64,000 nt of DNA from an uncultured Bacteroidales bacterium (lineage in GTDB: Bacteria; Bacteroidota; Bacteroidia; Bacteroidales; P3), in the NCBI GenBank assembly GCA_905234665.1, contig CAJOIV010000010.1, forward strand, positions 1-64,000, read 5' to 3'. The notes beneath the pieces are model-generated. The model was not told the DNA's origin and searched no databases. It saw nothing but the letters and a program-made list of their open reading frames with translations. The position numbers and the translations under genes were made by a program. Shown one piece after another: positions 10,145 through 18,336 of the stretch; the stretch's first letter is position 1; every line of letters begins with the position of its first letter.

Positions 10145-10152
10145 TATATTTG
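10145..10152 (+). promoter_or_regulatory. Bacteroidota-type -7 element (TAtaTTTG) upstream of purD
   Basis: tgtgTATATTTGcatc, 26 nt before the ATG. Confidence 0.5.
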
Positions 10153-10177
10153 CATCCCGAAATATGGAACACAAGCT

Positions 10178-11488
10178 ATGAACATTCTCCTCTTAGGGTC
10201 GGGCGGCCGCGAACATGCGATGGCCTACAAAATCGCCCAAAGCACGCTCTGCGAACGCCTTTACATCGCCCCCGGCAATGCCGGCACGGAAAGTTGCGGA
10301 ACCAATGTGAATATGGACCCCTGCGACTTTGCGCAGGTGGGCGGCTTTGTGCTGAAGCACGGCATACAGATGGTGGTGGTGGGTCCCGAGGCGCCCCTCG
10401 TGGCAGGCATCGCCGACTATTTTGCCGAGACTCCCGGCCTTTCCGGAGTCATGGTCATCGGCCCCGGCAAGACGGGCGCCCGTCTGGAGGGCAGCAAGGA
10501 TTTCGCCAAAGACTTCATGGCGCGCCACAATATCCCCACGGCCACCTACCGCACCGTGACTGCCGAGACCCTCGACGACGGCATCGCCTACCTCCACACC
10601 CTCCAGGCGCCCTACGTGCTGAAGGCCGACGGGCTGGCAGCGGGCAAGGGGGTGCTGATTGTCGACACCCTCGAGGAGGCCGAGCGCGAGTTGCGCGAGA
10701 TGCTTGTGGAGGCCAAGTTCGGCAAGGCGTCGGAGAAGGTGGTCATCGAGCAGTACCTCTCGGGCGTGGAGCTGAGTGTCTTCGTGCTCACCGACGGCAA
10801 GCACTACCACATACTGCCCACGGCCAAGGACTACAAGCGCATAGGCGATGGCGACACGGGCCTCAACACCGGCGGCATGGGCTCCATCAGCCCCGTCCAT
10901 TTCGCCGACAAGGCCTTCATGCGCAAGGTGGAGGACCGCATTGTCGTTCCCACCGTCAAGGGCCTCGTCCAGGACCATATCAGCTATAAGGGCTTCATCT
11001 TCGTGGGCCTCATGGCTGTGCCGTGCGACGACGGCTATGACCCCTATGTCATTGAATACAACGTCCGCATGGGCGACCCCGAGACCGAGAGTGTCTTTCC
11101 CCGCATCGAGAGCGACGTGGTCGACCTGTTCACACATGTGTGGAACGGCGACCTGCACCGCACCACGCTCGTCGTGTCGCGCAATGCCGCGGCCTGCGTG
11201 ATGATGGTGGCCAAGGGATACCCGGGGAGCTATAAGAAAGGCCATGTCATCCACGGCCTTGGCGAGGACGAGGCGCCGAAGGACAGCATTGTCTTCCATG
11301 CCGGCACAACCCGCAACGAGAAGGGCGAGGTGGTGACCAACGGCGGCCGTGTGATCTGCGTCACCTCGTTGGCCGAGAGCATGCCGTCGGCCTTGCTGCG
11401 CACCTACCAGAACCTCGAAAACATCACTTGGGAAGGCCGCACCTACCGCCGCGACATCGGCCAGGACCTCCTCAAGATGATGATGTAG
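10178..11488 (+). CDS. purD: phosphoribosylamine-glycine ligase
   Basis: MNILLLGSGGREHAMAYKIAQS; GPGKTGARLEGSKDFAKDFMARH; ADGLAAGKGV; GDTGLNTGGMGSISP. Confidence 0.97.
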   Translation: MNILLLGSGGREHAMAYKIAQSTLCERLYIAPGNAGTESCGTNVNMDPCDFAQVGGFVLKHGIQMVVVGPEAPLVAGIADYFAETPGLSGVMVIGPGKTGARLEGSKDFAKDFMARHNIPTATYRTVTAETLDDGIAYLHTLQAPYVLKADGLAAGKGVLIVDTLEEAERELREMLVEAKFGKASEKVVIEQYLSGVELSVFVLTDGKHYHILPTAKDYKRIGDGDTGLNTGGMGSISPVHFADKAFMRKVEDRIVVPTVKGLVQDHISYKGFIFVGLMAVPCDDGYDPYVIEYNVRMGDPETESVFPRIESDVVDLFTHVWNGDLHRTTLVVSRNAAACVMMVAKGYPGSYKKGHVIHGLGEDEAPKDSIVFHAGTTRNEKGEVVTNGGRVICVTSLAESMPSALLRTYQNLENITWEGRTYRRDIGQDLLKMMM

Positions 11489-11493
11489 CCAGG

Positions 11494-12096
11494 CTATGCC
11501 TGGAGATGTCCTTTTGCCTCTCTGCGCCAGCGGATGACACCGAGGATGCAGAAAGCCTCGAAGACGACGTAGAGGAGTGCCGAGGCGTAGTTGCCTGTCA
11601 GTAGGAAGAGGGCAATCATCAACGGTTCGACCAGCATCCAGCAGATCCACTGCTGCCACCATTTGTGGGCCAGCATGAACATGGCCACGATGGTGAGTGC
11701 CGACGAGATGCCGTCGAGCAGGGGGTACTGGCTCTCGTGGATGAATCCGAGCAGCCAGGTGAGCACCGCGCTGAGGAGGACCACGGCGGCGGCAATGTAC
11801 CACCAGTAGCGGCGGGGGCAGGAGGAGATGGGACGTTCCTCTTTGTCTTTGCGCCCCAGGATGCCGCGCCACACGAGGATGCCGTAGACGGACATCACGA
11901 AGTTGTAGCAGCAGATGGCGCCGTTGGCGTAGATGCCGCTGGTGAAGTCGATGACGATATAGAAAGCCGACATGAGCAGGCTGAGCGGCCAGAACCACCG
12001 GTCTGCCCTATATTCGCTGACGATATAGGCCAGACCGATGACTGCGCCGATGATTTCGATAATCGAGAACTGAAAATGGAAAATTGATAATTCCAT
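11494..12096 (-). CDS. pnuT: PnuC-family transporter, probable thiamine transporter PnuT
   Basis: PnuC-like SEYRADRWFWPLSLLMSAFYIVIDFTSGIYANGAICCYNFVMSVYGILVWR; downstream of a TPP-riboswitch-led TonB receptor. Confidence 0.82.
   Translation of the reverse strand: MELSIFHFQFSIIEIIGAVIGLAYIVSEYRADRWFWPLSLLMSAFYIVIDFTSGIYANGAICCYNFVMSVYGILVWRGILGRKDKEERPISSCPRRYWWYIAAAVVLLSAVLTWLLGFIHESQYPLLDGISSALTIVAMFMLAHKWWQQWICWMLVEPLMIALFLLTGNYASALLYVVFEAFCILGVIRWRREAKGHLQA
12061..12094. repeat. heptameric mini-repeat (AATTGAN family) forming pnuT N-terminus
   Basis: aatcgag-aactgaa-aatggaa-aattgat-aattcc. Confidence 0.75.
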
Positions 12097-12102
12097 GCGA
12101 GG

Positions 12103-14349
12103 TTAGAATCGGTAGATGAGACGTCCCAAGAAGTTGATGCCAGGCTGCTGGAACCAATAGTGGTAGTTGTCGTAGGTCTTCGTATCGGGGTCGTAGGTGC
12201 CGTAGACGTAGGCACTCAGACGGTAGTTGAGGTTGAGGATGTTGTTCACGGCAAACTGGCATTCCAGTTCATTGTCGCCCTGCAGTTTGAAGATGTAGGA
12301 GGCTCTGGCGTTCAGCAGGAAATAGGAGGGCACTTTCACCTCTTCGCGGCTGGTGTTGTCGGCATACTGTTCGCCGACATATTTCCCAATGAGTTGGAGT
12401 TTGGCGTTGTCGAAGGGACGGTAGGTGGCAATGGCGGCACCCACGATGGAGGGCGAGAGTGCGAGGTCGGTGGTGCCGAGGTTGAGGATGGTTTTGGTGT
12501 ACCAGTCGTTCAGCGTCGCCTCGTACTGGTAGTCGAGAATCTTGTTCATGCTGAGGGTGACATTGCCTTCGAGGGAGAACTGCTTGCAGAACTGATAGCC
12601 GGCCACCAGCTCCGCTCCGATGCGGTAGCTCTTGTCCACATTCTCCATCAGGTTGTAGCCGCTCTCGGTTACCACACCGGTGGCCGTGAGCTGGTTCTTG
12701 TAGAGCATGGCGTAGAGGTTGCCCTCGAAATGGAAGTTCTTCTGGCTGAGTTGGTAGCCCAACTCGATATCGAGGAGGGTCTCGTGTTTCATGCGCGTGC
12801 CCTCGGCAAACGACTCTTTGATGTCCGTGCGATTGGGTTCGCGGTTGGAGATGCCGGCCACCAAGTAGAGCCGCTGGTGGTTGTCGATACGGAAGTTGAG
12901 GCCCACCTTGGGATTGAAGAAGAGGTGGGTGGAGTCGTAATCGATGACGCCGTAGTCGTCGTCGATGCCGTGGAGACTGTAGCCGACGCGGCGCACCTGC
13001 ATGTCGGCATAAAGATTAAAGCGGGGAGAGAAGTCGTAGTTGAGTTTGGCGAAAGCCACGGCGTCGTTCTTCACACCGGTGTTGTCGTCCCAACCCGTGA
13101 CGGTATTCTCCAGGCTGACGGTACTGACCATCTGCGACCAGATGACCTCGCCGAGGTGGGCACCGTTGTAATAGAGGTAGCTGCCACCGAAAGAGAGGGA
13201 GAGGGCGTCGCGCTGGTAACGGGCGGAGAGGTTGGCCGTATAGGCGTCGTTATTCATGTTTTTCCGGGTGATGAAGTCGCTGCGGATGGAGATGATGTCG
13301 TCCATGCAGAAGTCTTTGGCTTTCTTGTTGTCCTTGTAGCTTTCAGTGTAGCCTTTGCCGTGAGTATAGTCGAAGGCCGCGGTGAGGCTCCAATAGTCCG
13401 AAAGGATTTGGGAGATATAGAGTTGGTAGTGCTGCTGCCAGTAGTTGTCAGTCTCGTTGGGATAGTAGTAGACATTGCCGAGGGAGTCGGTGAACGAGCC
13501 GCGGGGATTGTAGTGGGGGTCGGCGTCAAGCTCTTCGGCCGTGGCGCCCGTCCAGGTGATGCCGGAATGTTGTTCGCCGATGAGGGCAATGGCCTTGATC
13601 ATGGTGCGTTCACCGTACCAACCGCCGTTGAGGAAGAAACTCTGCTGGTCGGTCTGGCCGCCGCGCTGCCAGCCATTGCTGGTCAGACCGTTGTAGGCGG
13701 CATCAAACGTGAATCCGTGTTTGGTGAGGCCTGTCCCTGCCGTGATACCGTACTGCCGGGTGTTGAACGACCCCACGGAAAGGTCGGCGGTGCCGTAGGG
13801 TTTCGAGGCGGTATTCAGCGTCTGCAGGTTCATGGCGCCGCCAAAGGCGGCGGCACCTCCGTTGGAGGCTCCCACACCGCGTTGCAGCTGCACACTCTGC
13901 GAAACGCCGCCGAGGTTGGGGAGGTTGTACCAATAGACCGTCTGGCTCTCGCCGTCGTTGAGGGGGATGCCGTTGATGTTGACATTGATGCGGGTGGCGT
14001 CGACACCGCGAATACGCATATTGGTGACGCCCACCATGCCGTTTTCGGACGAGGTCACCACGCTGGGCTCCAGTTCGAGCATGTAGGGCAGTGAGATGGC
14101 AATTTTGTTCTCATCCAATTCCTTACGGTTGAGGGTGCTGGTGGTGAGAGGGGTTTTGTTGTCGGCGCGCACGTCGCGGACGATAACCTCGTCGAGGGTG
14201 CGGACGGTGTCCTTCTGAGGGGTTTGGGCGCTGAGTGCGCCGCCAAATAGGGATGTTGAGAGTGCAAGACAGGCTATCATCTGCTTGGCACAGGGACTGG
14301 TGGTCATGTGTGGATAGCGGCCACAGGGGTTGTTGTTTTGTTTGTACAT
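12103..14349 (-). CDS. TonB-dependent outer membrane receptor, probable thiamine uptake
   Basis: Start MYKQNNNPCGRYPHMTTSP...; LDEVIVRDVRA, TNMRIRGVDATRINVNINGIPLNDGESQ, QLQRGVGASNGGAAAFGGAMNL; C-terminal LIYRF; TPP riboswitch upstream. Confidence 0.92.
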   Translation of the reverse strand: MYKQNNNPCGRYPHMTTSPCAKQMIACLALSTSLFGGALSAQTPQKDTVRTLDEVIVRDVRADNKTPLTTSTLNRKELDENKIAISLPYMLELEPSVVTSSENGMVGVTNMRIRGVDATRINVNINGIPLNDGESQTVYWYNLPNLGGVSQSVQLQRGVGASNGGAAAFGGAMNLQTLNTASKPYGTADLSVGSFNTRQYGITAGTGLTKHGFTFDAAYNGLTSNGWQRGGQTDQQSFFLNGGWYGERTMIKAIALIGEQHSGITWTGATAEELDADPHYNPRGSFTDSLGNVYYYPNETDNYWQQHYQLYISQILSDYWSLTAAFDYTHGKGYTESYKDNKKAKDFCMDDIISIRSDFITRKNMNNDAYTANLSARYQRDALSLSFGGSYLYYNGAHLGEVIWSQMVSTVSLENTVTGWDDNTGVKNDAVAFAKLNYDFSPRFNLYADMQVRRVGYSLHGIDDDYGVIDYDSTHLFFNPKVGLNFRIDNHQRLYLVAGISNREPNRTDIKESFAEGTRMKHETLLDIELGYQLSQKNFHFEGNLYAMLYKNQLTATGVVTESGYNLMENVDKSYRIGAELVAGYQFCKQFSLEGNVTLSMNKILDYQYEATLNDWYTKTILNLGTTDLALSPSIVGAAIATYRPFDNAKLQLIGKYVGEQYADNTSREEVKVPSYFLLNARASYIFKLQGDNELECQFAVNNILNLNYRLSAYVYGTYDPDTKTYDNYHYWFQQPGINFLGRLIYRF

Positions 14350-14355
14350 AGTCGT

Positions 14356-14440
14356 TTCCTCCGCCGGTATTATCCGGATCAGGTCTTGGGGTATAATCTC
14401 AGCCACAGTAGGTTGCAGCACCCCCAGACAGTTTCCTTTC
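14356..14440 (-). promoter_or_regulatory. TPP (THI-box) riboswitch
   Basis: Reverse strand: GGGGGTGCTGCAACCTACTGTGGCTGAGATTATACCCCAAGACCTGATCCGGATAATACCGGCGGAGGAAA, matching the THI-box core. Confidence 0.92.
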
Positions 14441-14535
14441 CGCTCGGAATTCTGTGCAAAGATACACTTTTTTTTCCATTCACAAAGAAATAATGTATCG
14501 GGTGGCGGAGATTATGAGCCGGATGGGCCCAGAGG

Positions 14536-15576
14536 TCACACCGAGGAGGCCTGTCCGGCGAGGAGGCCGCAGGCGGCCATGATGTCCTCGCCACGGGAGG
14601 CGCGGATGGTGCAGGTGACGCCGTGGGCGTTGAGGTAGTCGCGGAAACGCTCCATGGCCTGGGCGGAGGAGGTCTTGAAGGGGACATCGGGCGAGGCGTG
14701 GAAACGGATGAGGTTGACACGGCAATAGAGTCCGCGCAGCAGGCGGACCAGCTCGGCGGCGTGGGCGGTGTCGTCGTTCATGCCGCGGAACATGGTGTAC
14801 TCGAACGAGATGCGCCGCTGGCCGCTCCAGTCGTACTTTCGCAGGAGGGCTATGACATCGGCGATGGGGTAGGCTTTCTGCATGGGCATGATGTCGAGCC
14901 GTTCGGCGGCCACGGGGTTGTGGAGGCTGACGGCCACATGGCATTGGCTCTCGTCGAGGAAGCGCTTGAGGCCGGGGATGATGCCCACGGTGGAGACGGT
15001 GATGCGATGGGGACTCCAGCCCAGTCCCCAGGGGGCGGTGAGCACGGCGGTGCTGCGGAGGACGGCGTCGAGGTTGTCCATGGGTTCGCCCATGCCCATG
15101 AAGACGATGTTGGTGAGGCTGTCGGCCTCGGGGATGGAGAATATCTGGTTGAGGATGTCGGCGGCAGAGAGGTTGCCGTGGAATCCCTGCTGGCCGGTGA
15201 CGCAGAAGCGGCAGCCCATCTTGCAGCCCACCTGGCACGAGATGCAGAGGGTGGCCCTGTCGCCGTCGGGGATATAGACGGCTTCGACATAACTCTTACC
15301 GCTAACCGCTAACCGCTCAACGCTAAACAAATACTTCTTTGTGCCGTCCTTCGACACCTGGCAGTCGACGGGGGCGTGTCGACCGATGAAGGCTATCTCG
15401 CTGAGGCGGGCGCGTTGGGCAAGGGAGAGGTTGGTCATCGCGTCGATGGTGTCGACGCGCTTCTTGTAGAGCCAGTCGCATATCTGCTTGGCGGTGAAGC
15501 GGGGGAAGCCCTCGCGGGCGCAGAGCTGCTGCAGCTCCTCCAGCGAGAGGCCGAAGAGATTGGACTTAGAAGTCAT
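14536..15576 (-). CDS. rlmN: dual-specificity 23S rRNA/tRNA adenine-C2 methyltransferase
   Basis: ATLCISCQVGCKMGCRFCVTGQQGFHGNLSAADILNQI; NIVFMGMGEPMDNLDAV; VAVSLHNP. Confidence 0.96.
   Translation of the reverse strand: MTSKSNLFGLSLEELQQLCAREGFPRFTAKQICDWLYKKRVDTIDAMTNLSLAQRARLSEIAFIGRHAPVDCQVSKDGTKKYLFSVERLAVSGKSYVEAVYIPDGDRATLCISCQVGCKMGCRFCVTGQQGFHGNLSAADILNQIFSIPEADSLTNIVFMGMGEPMDNLDAVLRSTAVLTAPWGLGWSPHRITVSTVGIIPGLKRFLDESQCHVAVSLHNPVAAERLDIMPMQKAYPIADVIALLRKYDWSGQRRISFEYTMFRGMNDDTAHAAELVRLLRGLYCRVNLIRFHASPDVPFKTSSAQAMERFRDYLNAHGVTCTIRASRGEDIMAACGLLAGQASSV
15298..15328. repeat. heptameric mini-repeat inside rlmN (GGTTANN family)
   Basis: accgctaaccgctaaccgctcaacgctaaac, in frame in rlmN (SVERLAVSGKS). 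Confidence 0.7.
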
Positions 15577-17818
15577 AGTAGTTCTCATTCTGGACCTCCT
15601 GCTGGAACTTGGAGCAGTCGAGTTCGGTGTCGAGGGGCACCGAGGGCCGCTCGAAGTCGCCGCGCGGGAACTTGAGGCTCTTGTCCTGATAGATGCTGCG
15701 CATGAAATGGCCGAAGATGGGGAGTGCCTGGGCGGCACCCTGGCCGTAGGTCATGTTGCGGAAGTGGATGCTGCGCACCTCGCCGCCCGTCCAGATGGCG
15801 GTGGCGAGTTTGGGGGTGATGCCCACGAACCAGCAGTCGGAGTTGTTCTGAGTGGTACCCGTCTTGCCGGCGATGAAGTTGGTGAACTCGTTGAGTTTGT
15901 ACTTGTAGTTGAGGCGCACGCCTGTGCCGCTCTGCACCACGCCCTTCATAAGTTCGAGCATCATGTAGGCCGTGCGCTCGCTGATGGCCTCGTGGCGGTC
16001 GGGGGTGAAGCGGTCGAGGAGGGTGCCCTTGCTGTCCTCGATGTGGGTGATGAAGATAGGCTCGACATATTCGCCCTTGTTGGCGAAGGTGGCCATGGCG
16101 CCGGCCATCTCGTAGACCGTGATTTCGGGGGTGCCGACACAGATGGCCGGGACGGCGTCGATGTCGGAGGTGACGCCCATCTTGCGGGCGATGCCGATGA
16201 CCTGCTCGGGCGAGCCCTGCTTCATGAGGTAGGCCGAGACCCAGTTGACGGAGTGAGCCAAGGCCCATTTGAGGGTGACCATCTCGTCCTCGCGTTCGTT
16301 GGTGGAGTTCTTGGGACACCAGTCGGGCTGGCCCCAGACCTCGAAGCAGACCTCTGAGTTGGGTACCTCGGTACAGGGATACATGCCGAGGTCCTGCAGG
16401 GCCATGGTGTAGACAAAGGGCTTGAAGGTGGAGCCTACCTGGCGGTGGCTCATGACGTTGTCGTACTTGAAGTAGCGGTAGTTGATGCCGCCCACGTAGG
16501 CTTTGACGTGGCCTGTGCCGGGTTCGACGGACATCATGCCCACGTTGAGGAACTTCTTATAGTAGAGGAGAGAATCCCAGGGCGACATGAGGGTGTCGAT
16601 GTTGCCCTTCCACGAGAAGACGCGCATGTGGACTTTCTCGTTGAACACCTTGCGTATCTCCTTTTCACTGAGGCCCTGGTCATGGTGGAGGCGGTAGTAG
16701 CGGTCGGAGCCTTTCATGGCCTGGAGGAGGAGTTTCTCCTGCAGGTCGGGCGAGATGTCGCAGAAGGGGTTGCCTTTGCGGGCGCGCAGTTCGCGGTCGA
16801 ACTGGGGCTGGACCTCCTTGCTCATGTGCTCGCGCACGGCTGCCTCGGCGTAGCGTTGCATGCGGGAGTCGATGGTGGTGTAGATGCGCAGGCCGTCTTT
16901 GTGCACGTCGAAGTGCTCGCCATTGCTGTTACGGTGGTGTTTGCACCAGGTCTTCATGTAGTTGCGGATGTACTCGCGGAGGTAGGTGGCCAGGCCGTCG
17001 TTGTGGCTCTGGGGGGTGTAGTGCGACACGTCGACGGGCTCCTCCTTGTACTTCTCGAAGTCCTCGTCGGAGAGGAAGTCGTAGCGATTCATCTGGGAGA
17101 GGACGGTGTTGCGGCGGCTCTTGGAGTTGTCGGGGTGCAGGATGGGGCTGTAGGTGGTGGGGGCCTTGAGGAGACCCACCAGAGTGGCGGCCTCGGTGAC
17201 GGAGAGTTCGGCGGGGGTCTTGTCGAAGAAGGTCTTGGCGGCGGTCTTGATGCCGAAGGCGTTGCTTCCGAAGTCGACGGTGTTGAAGTACATGGCGATG
17301 ATCTCCTGCTTCGAGTAATTATGCTCCAGTTTGACGGCCACCACCCATTCCTTGAACTTGGAGAAGACGGTGCCTATCTTGCTGTGGTGCTCGCGGGGGA
17401 AGAGGTTCTTGGCCAGCTGCTGGGTGATGGTGCTGCCGCCGCCGCTGCTGCTCTGGCGGCCGATGAGGGTCTTGAAGAGGACGCGCACAAGGCTGCGGGG
17501 GTCGATGCCCGAGTGCTTGTAGAAGCGCACATCCTCGGTGGCGATGAGGGCGTTGACCAGATGGGGCGAGAGTTGGTCGTAGGTCACGTTGGAGCGGTTC
17601 TCCAGGCCGATGAAGCCGAGAATCTCGCCGTCGGCCGAGATGACCTCGGTGGCCTGGTTGCTCTTGGGGTTCTCCAATTCCTCGAAGGAGGGCATGAATC
17701 CCAGCCACCCCAGGGAGAGAAGGGTGAAGAAGAGGAAGATGAATATCCACACGCCCGCAAAGACTTTCCATGCGATGCGGATGGTGCGGTTGTCCTGTGT
17801 GCTTCGTTTCTTTGCCAT
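15566..17818 (-). CDS. penicillin-binding protein 1A (glycosyltransferase/transpeptidase)
   Basis: ATEDVRFYKHSGIDPRSLVR; SSGGGSTITQQLAKNLF; GSTFKPFVYTMAL; AGKTGTTQNNSDCWFVG. Confidence 0.95.
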   Translation of the reverse strand: MAKKRSTQDNRTIRIAWKVFAGVWIFIFLFFTLLSLGWLGFMPSFEELENPKSNQATEVISADGEILGFIGLENRSNVTYDQLSPHLVNALIATEDVRFYKHSGIDPRSLVRVLFKTLIGRQSSSGGGSTITQQLAKNLFPREHHSKIGTVFSKFKEWVVAVKLEHNYSKQEIIAMYFNTVDFGSNAFGIKTAAKTFFDKTPAELSVTEAATLVGLLKAPTTYSPILHPDNSKSRRNTVLSQMNRYDFLSDEDFEKYKEEPVDVSHYTPQSHNDGLATYLREYIRNYMKTWCKHHRNSNGEHFDVHKDGLRIYTTIDSRMQRYAEAAVREHMSKEVQPQFDRELRARKGNPFCDISPDLQEKLLLQAMKGSDRYYRLHHDQGLSEKEIRKVFNEKVHMRVFSWKGNIDTLMSPWDSLLYYKKFLNVGMMSVEPGTGHVKAYVGGINYRYFKYDNVMSHRQVGSTFKPFVYTMALQDLGMYPCTEVPNSEVCFEVWGQPDWCPKNSTNEREDEMVTLKWALAHSVNWVSAYLMKQGSPEQVIGIARKMGVTSDIDAVPAICVGTPEITVYEMAGAMATFANKGEYVEPIFITHIEDSKGTLLDRFTPDRHEAISERTAYMMLELMKGVVQSGTGVRLNYKYKLNEFTNFIAGKTGTTQNNSDCWFVGITPKLATAIWTGGEVRSIHFRNMTYGQGAAQALPIFGHFMRSIYQDKSLKFPRGDFERPSVPLDTELDCSKFQQEVQNENYYDF

Positions 17819-17843
17819 AACTCTTTGTGCTTTATAGGTTGGG

Positions 17844-18320
17844 CTATTTCGCGCTTACGCGTTCGATGCGGATACCGACACTCTTCAACCCGACGACATT
17901 GGTGTCGCGCATGCCGTGGGCGACGGCGACGGTGTAGGTGCCGGTGCGTGGGAAGATGACGTGCTTGCGGAAATAGTAACGGTTGTCGACATACCGCCCT
18001 GTGCGGCGGCCGAGCCACTGCCCCTGGACGTTGGCCAGCGGGCACTCGAGGGTGTCGTAGGCTGTGGAGCCGTCGGGGAAGGTGGTGTTGATGAAGAAGA
18101 AGGCGTTGGCTTTGTCGTAGCTGACGCTGTTGCGCAGGTCGAAGAAGAAGTTGTAGACATCGAGGGTATCGTCGATGGGTACATCGAAAGTCACGGCATC
18201 GTTCATATTCCACCCCCGTTCGTCGACATCGCGTTCGGCGGCATAGTAGACGTTCTTGTCGCAACCCGCAAGGAGAAGTAGGAGGTAAGAACTAAGAACT
18301 AAGAAGTAGTAGCGTTTCAT
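17844..18320 (-). CDS. gldH: gliding motility lipoprotein GldH
   Basis: Lipobox LLAGCD; length and FFFDLRNSVSYDKANAFFFINTTFPDGSTAYDTLECPLANVQGQWLG typical of GldH. Confidence 0.87.
   Translation of the reverse strand: MKRYYFLVLSSYLLLLLAGCDKNVYYAAERDVDERGWNMNDAVTFDVPIDDTLDVYNFFFDLRNSVSYDKANAFFFINTTFPDGSTAYDTLECPLANVQGQWLGRRTGRYVDNRYYFRKHVIFPRTGTYTVAVAHGMRDTNVVGLKSVGIRIERVSAK
18285..18308. repeat. heptameric mini-repeat (TTCTTAG/CTAAGAA) within gldH signal peptide
   Basis: gtaagaactaagaactaagaagta encodes part of YYFLVLSSYLLLL. Confidence 0.7.
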
Positions 18321-18336
18321 GATTCTCTAATGTGGT

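Noticed and set aside
18285-18308. Telomere-like or transposon-end interpretation of the heptamer repeats
   Set aside because: Several different unit sequences, no transposase, no target-site duplications seen; periodicity is the only shared trait.
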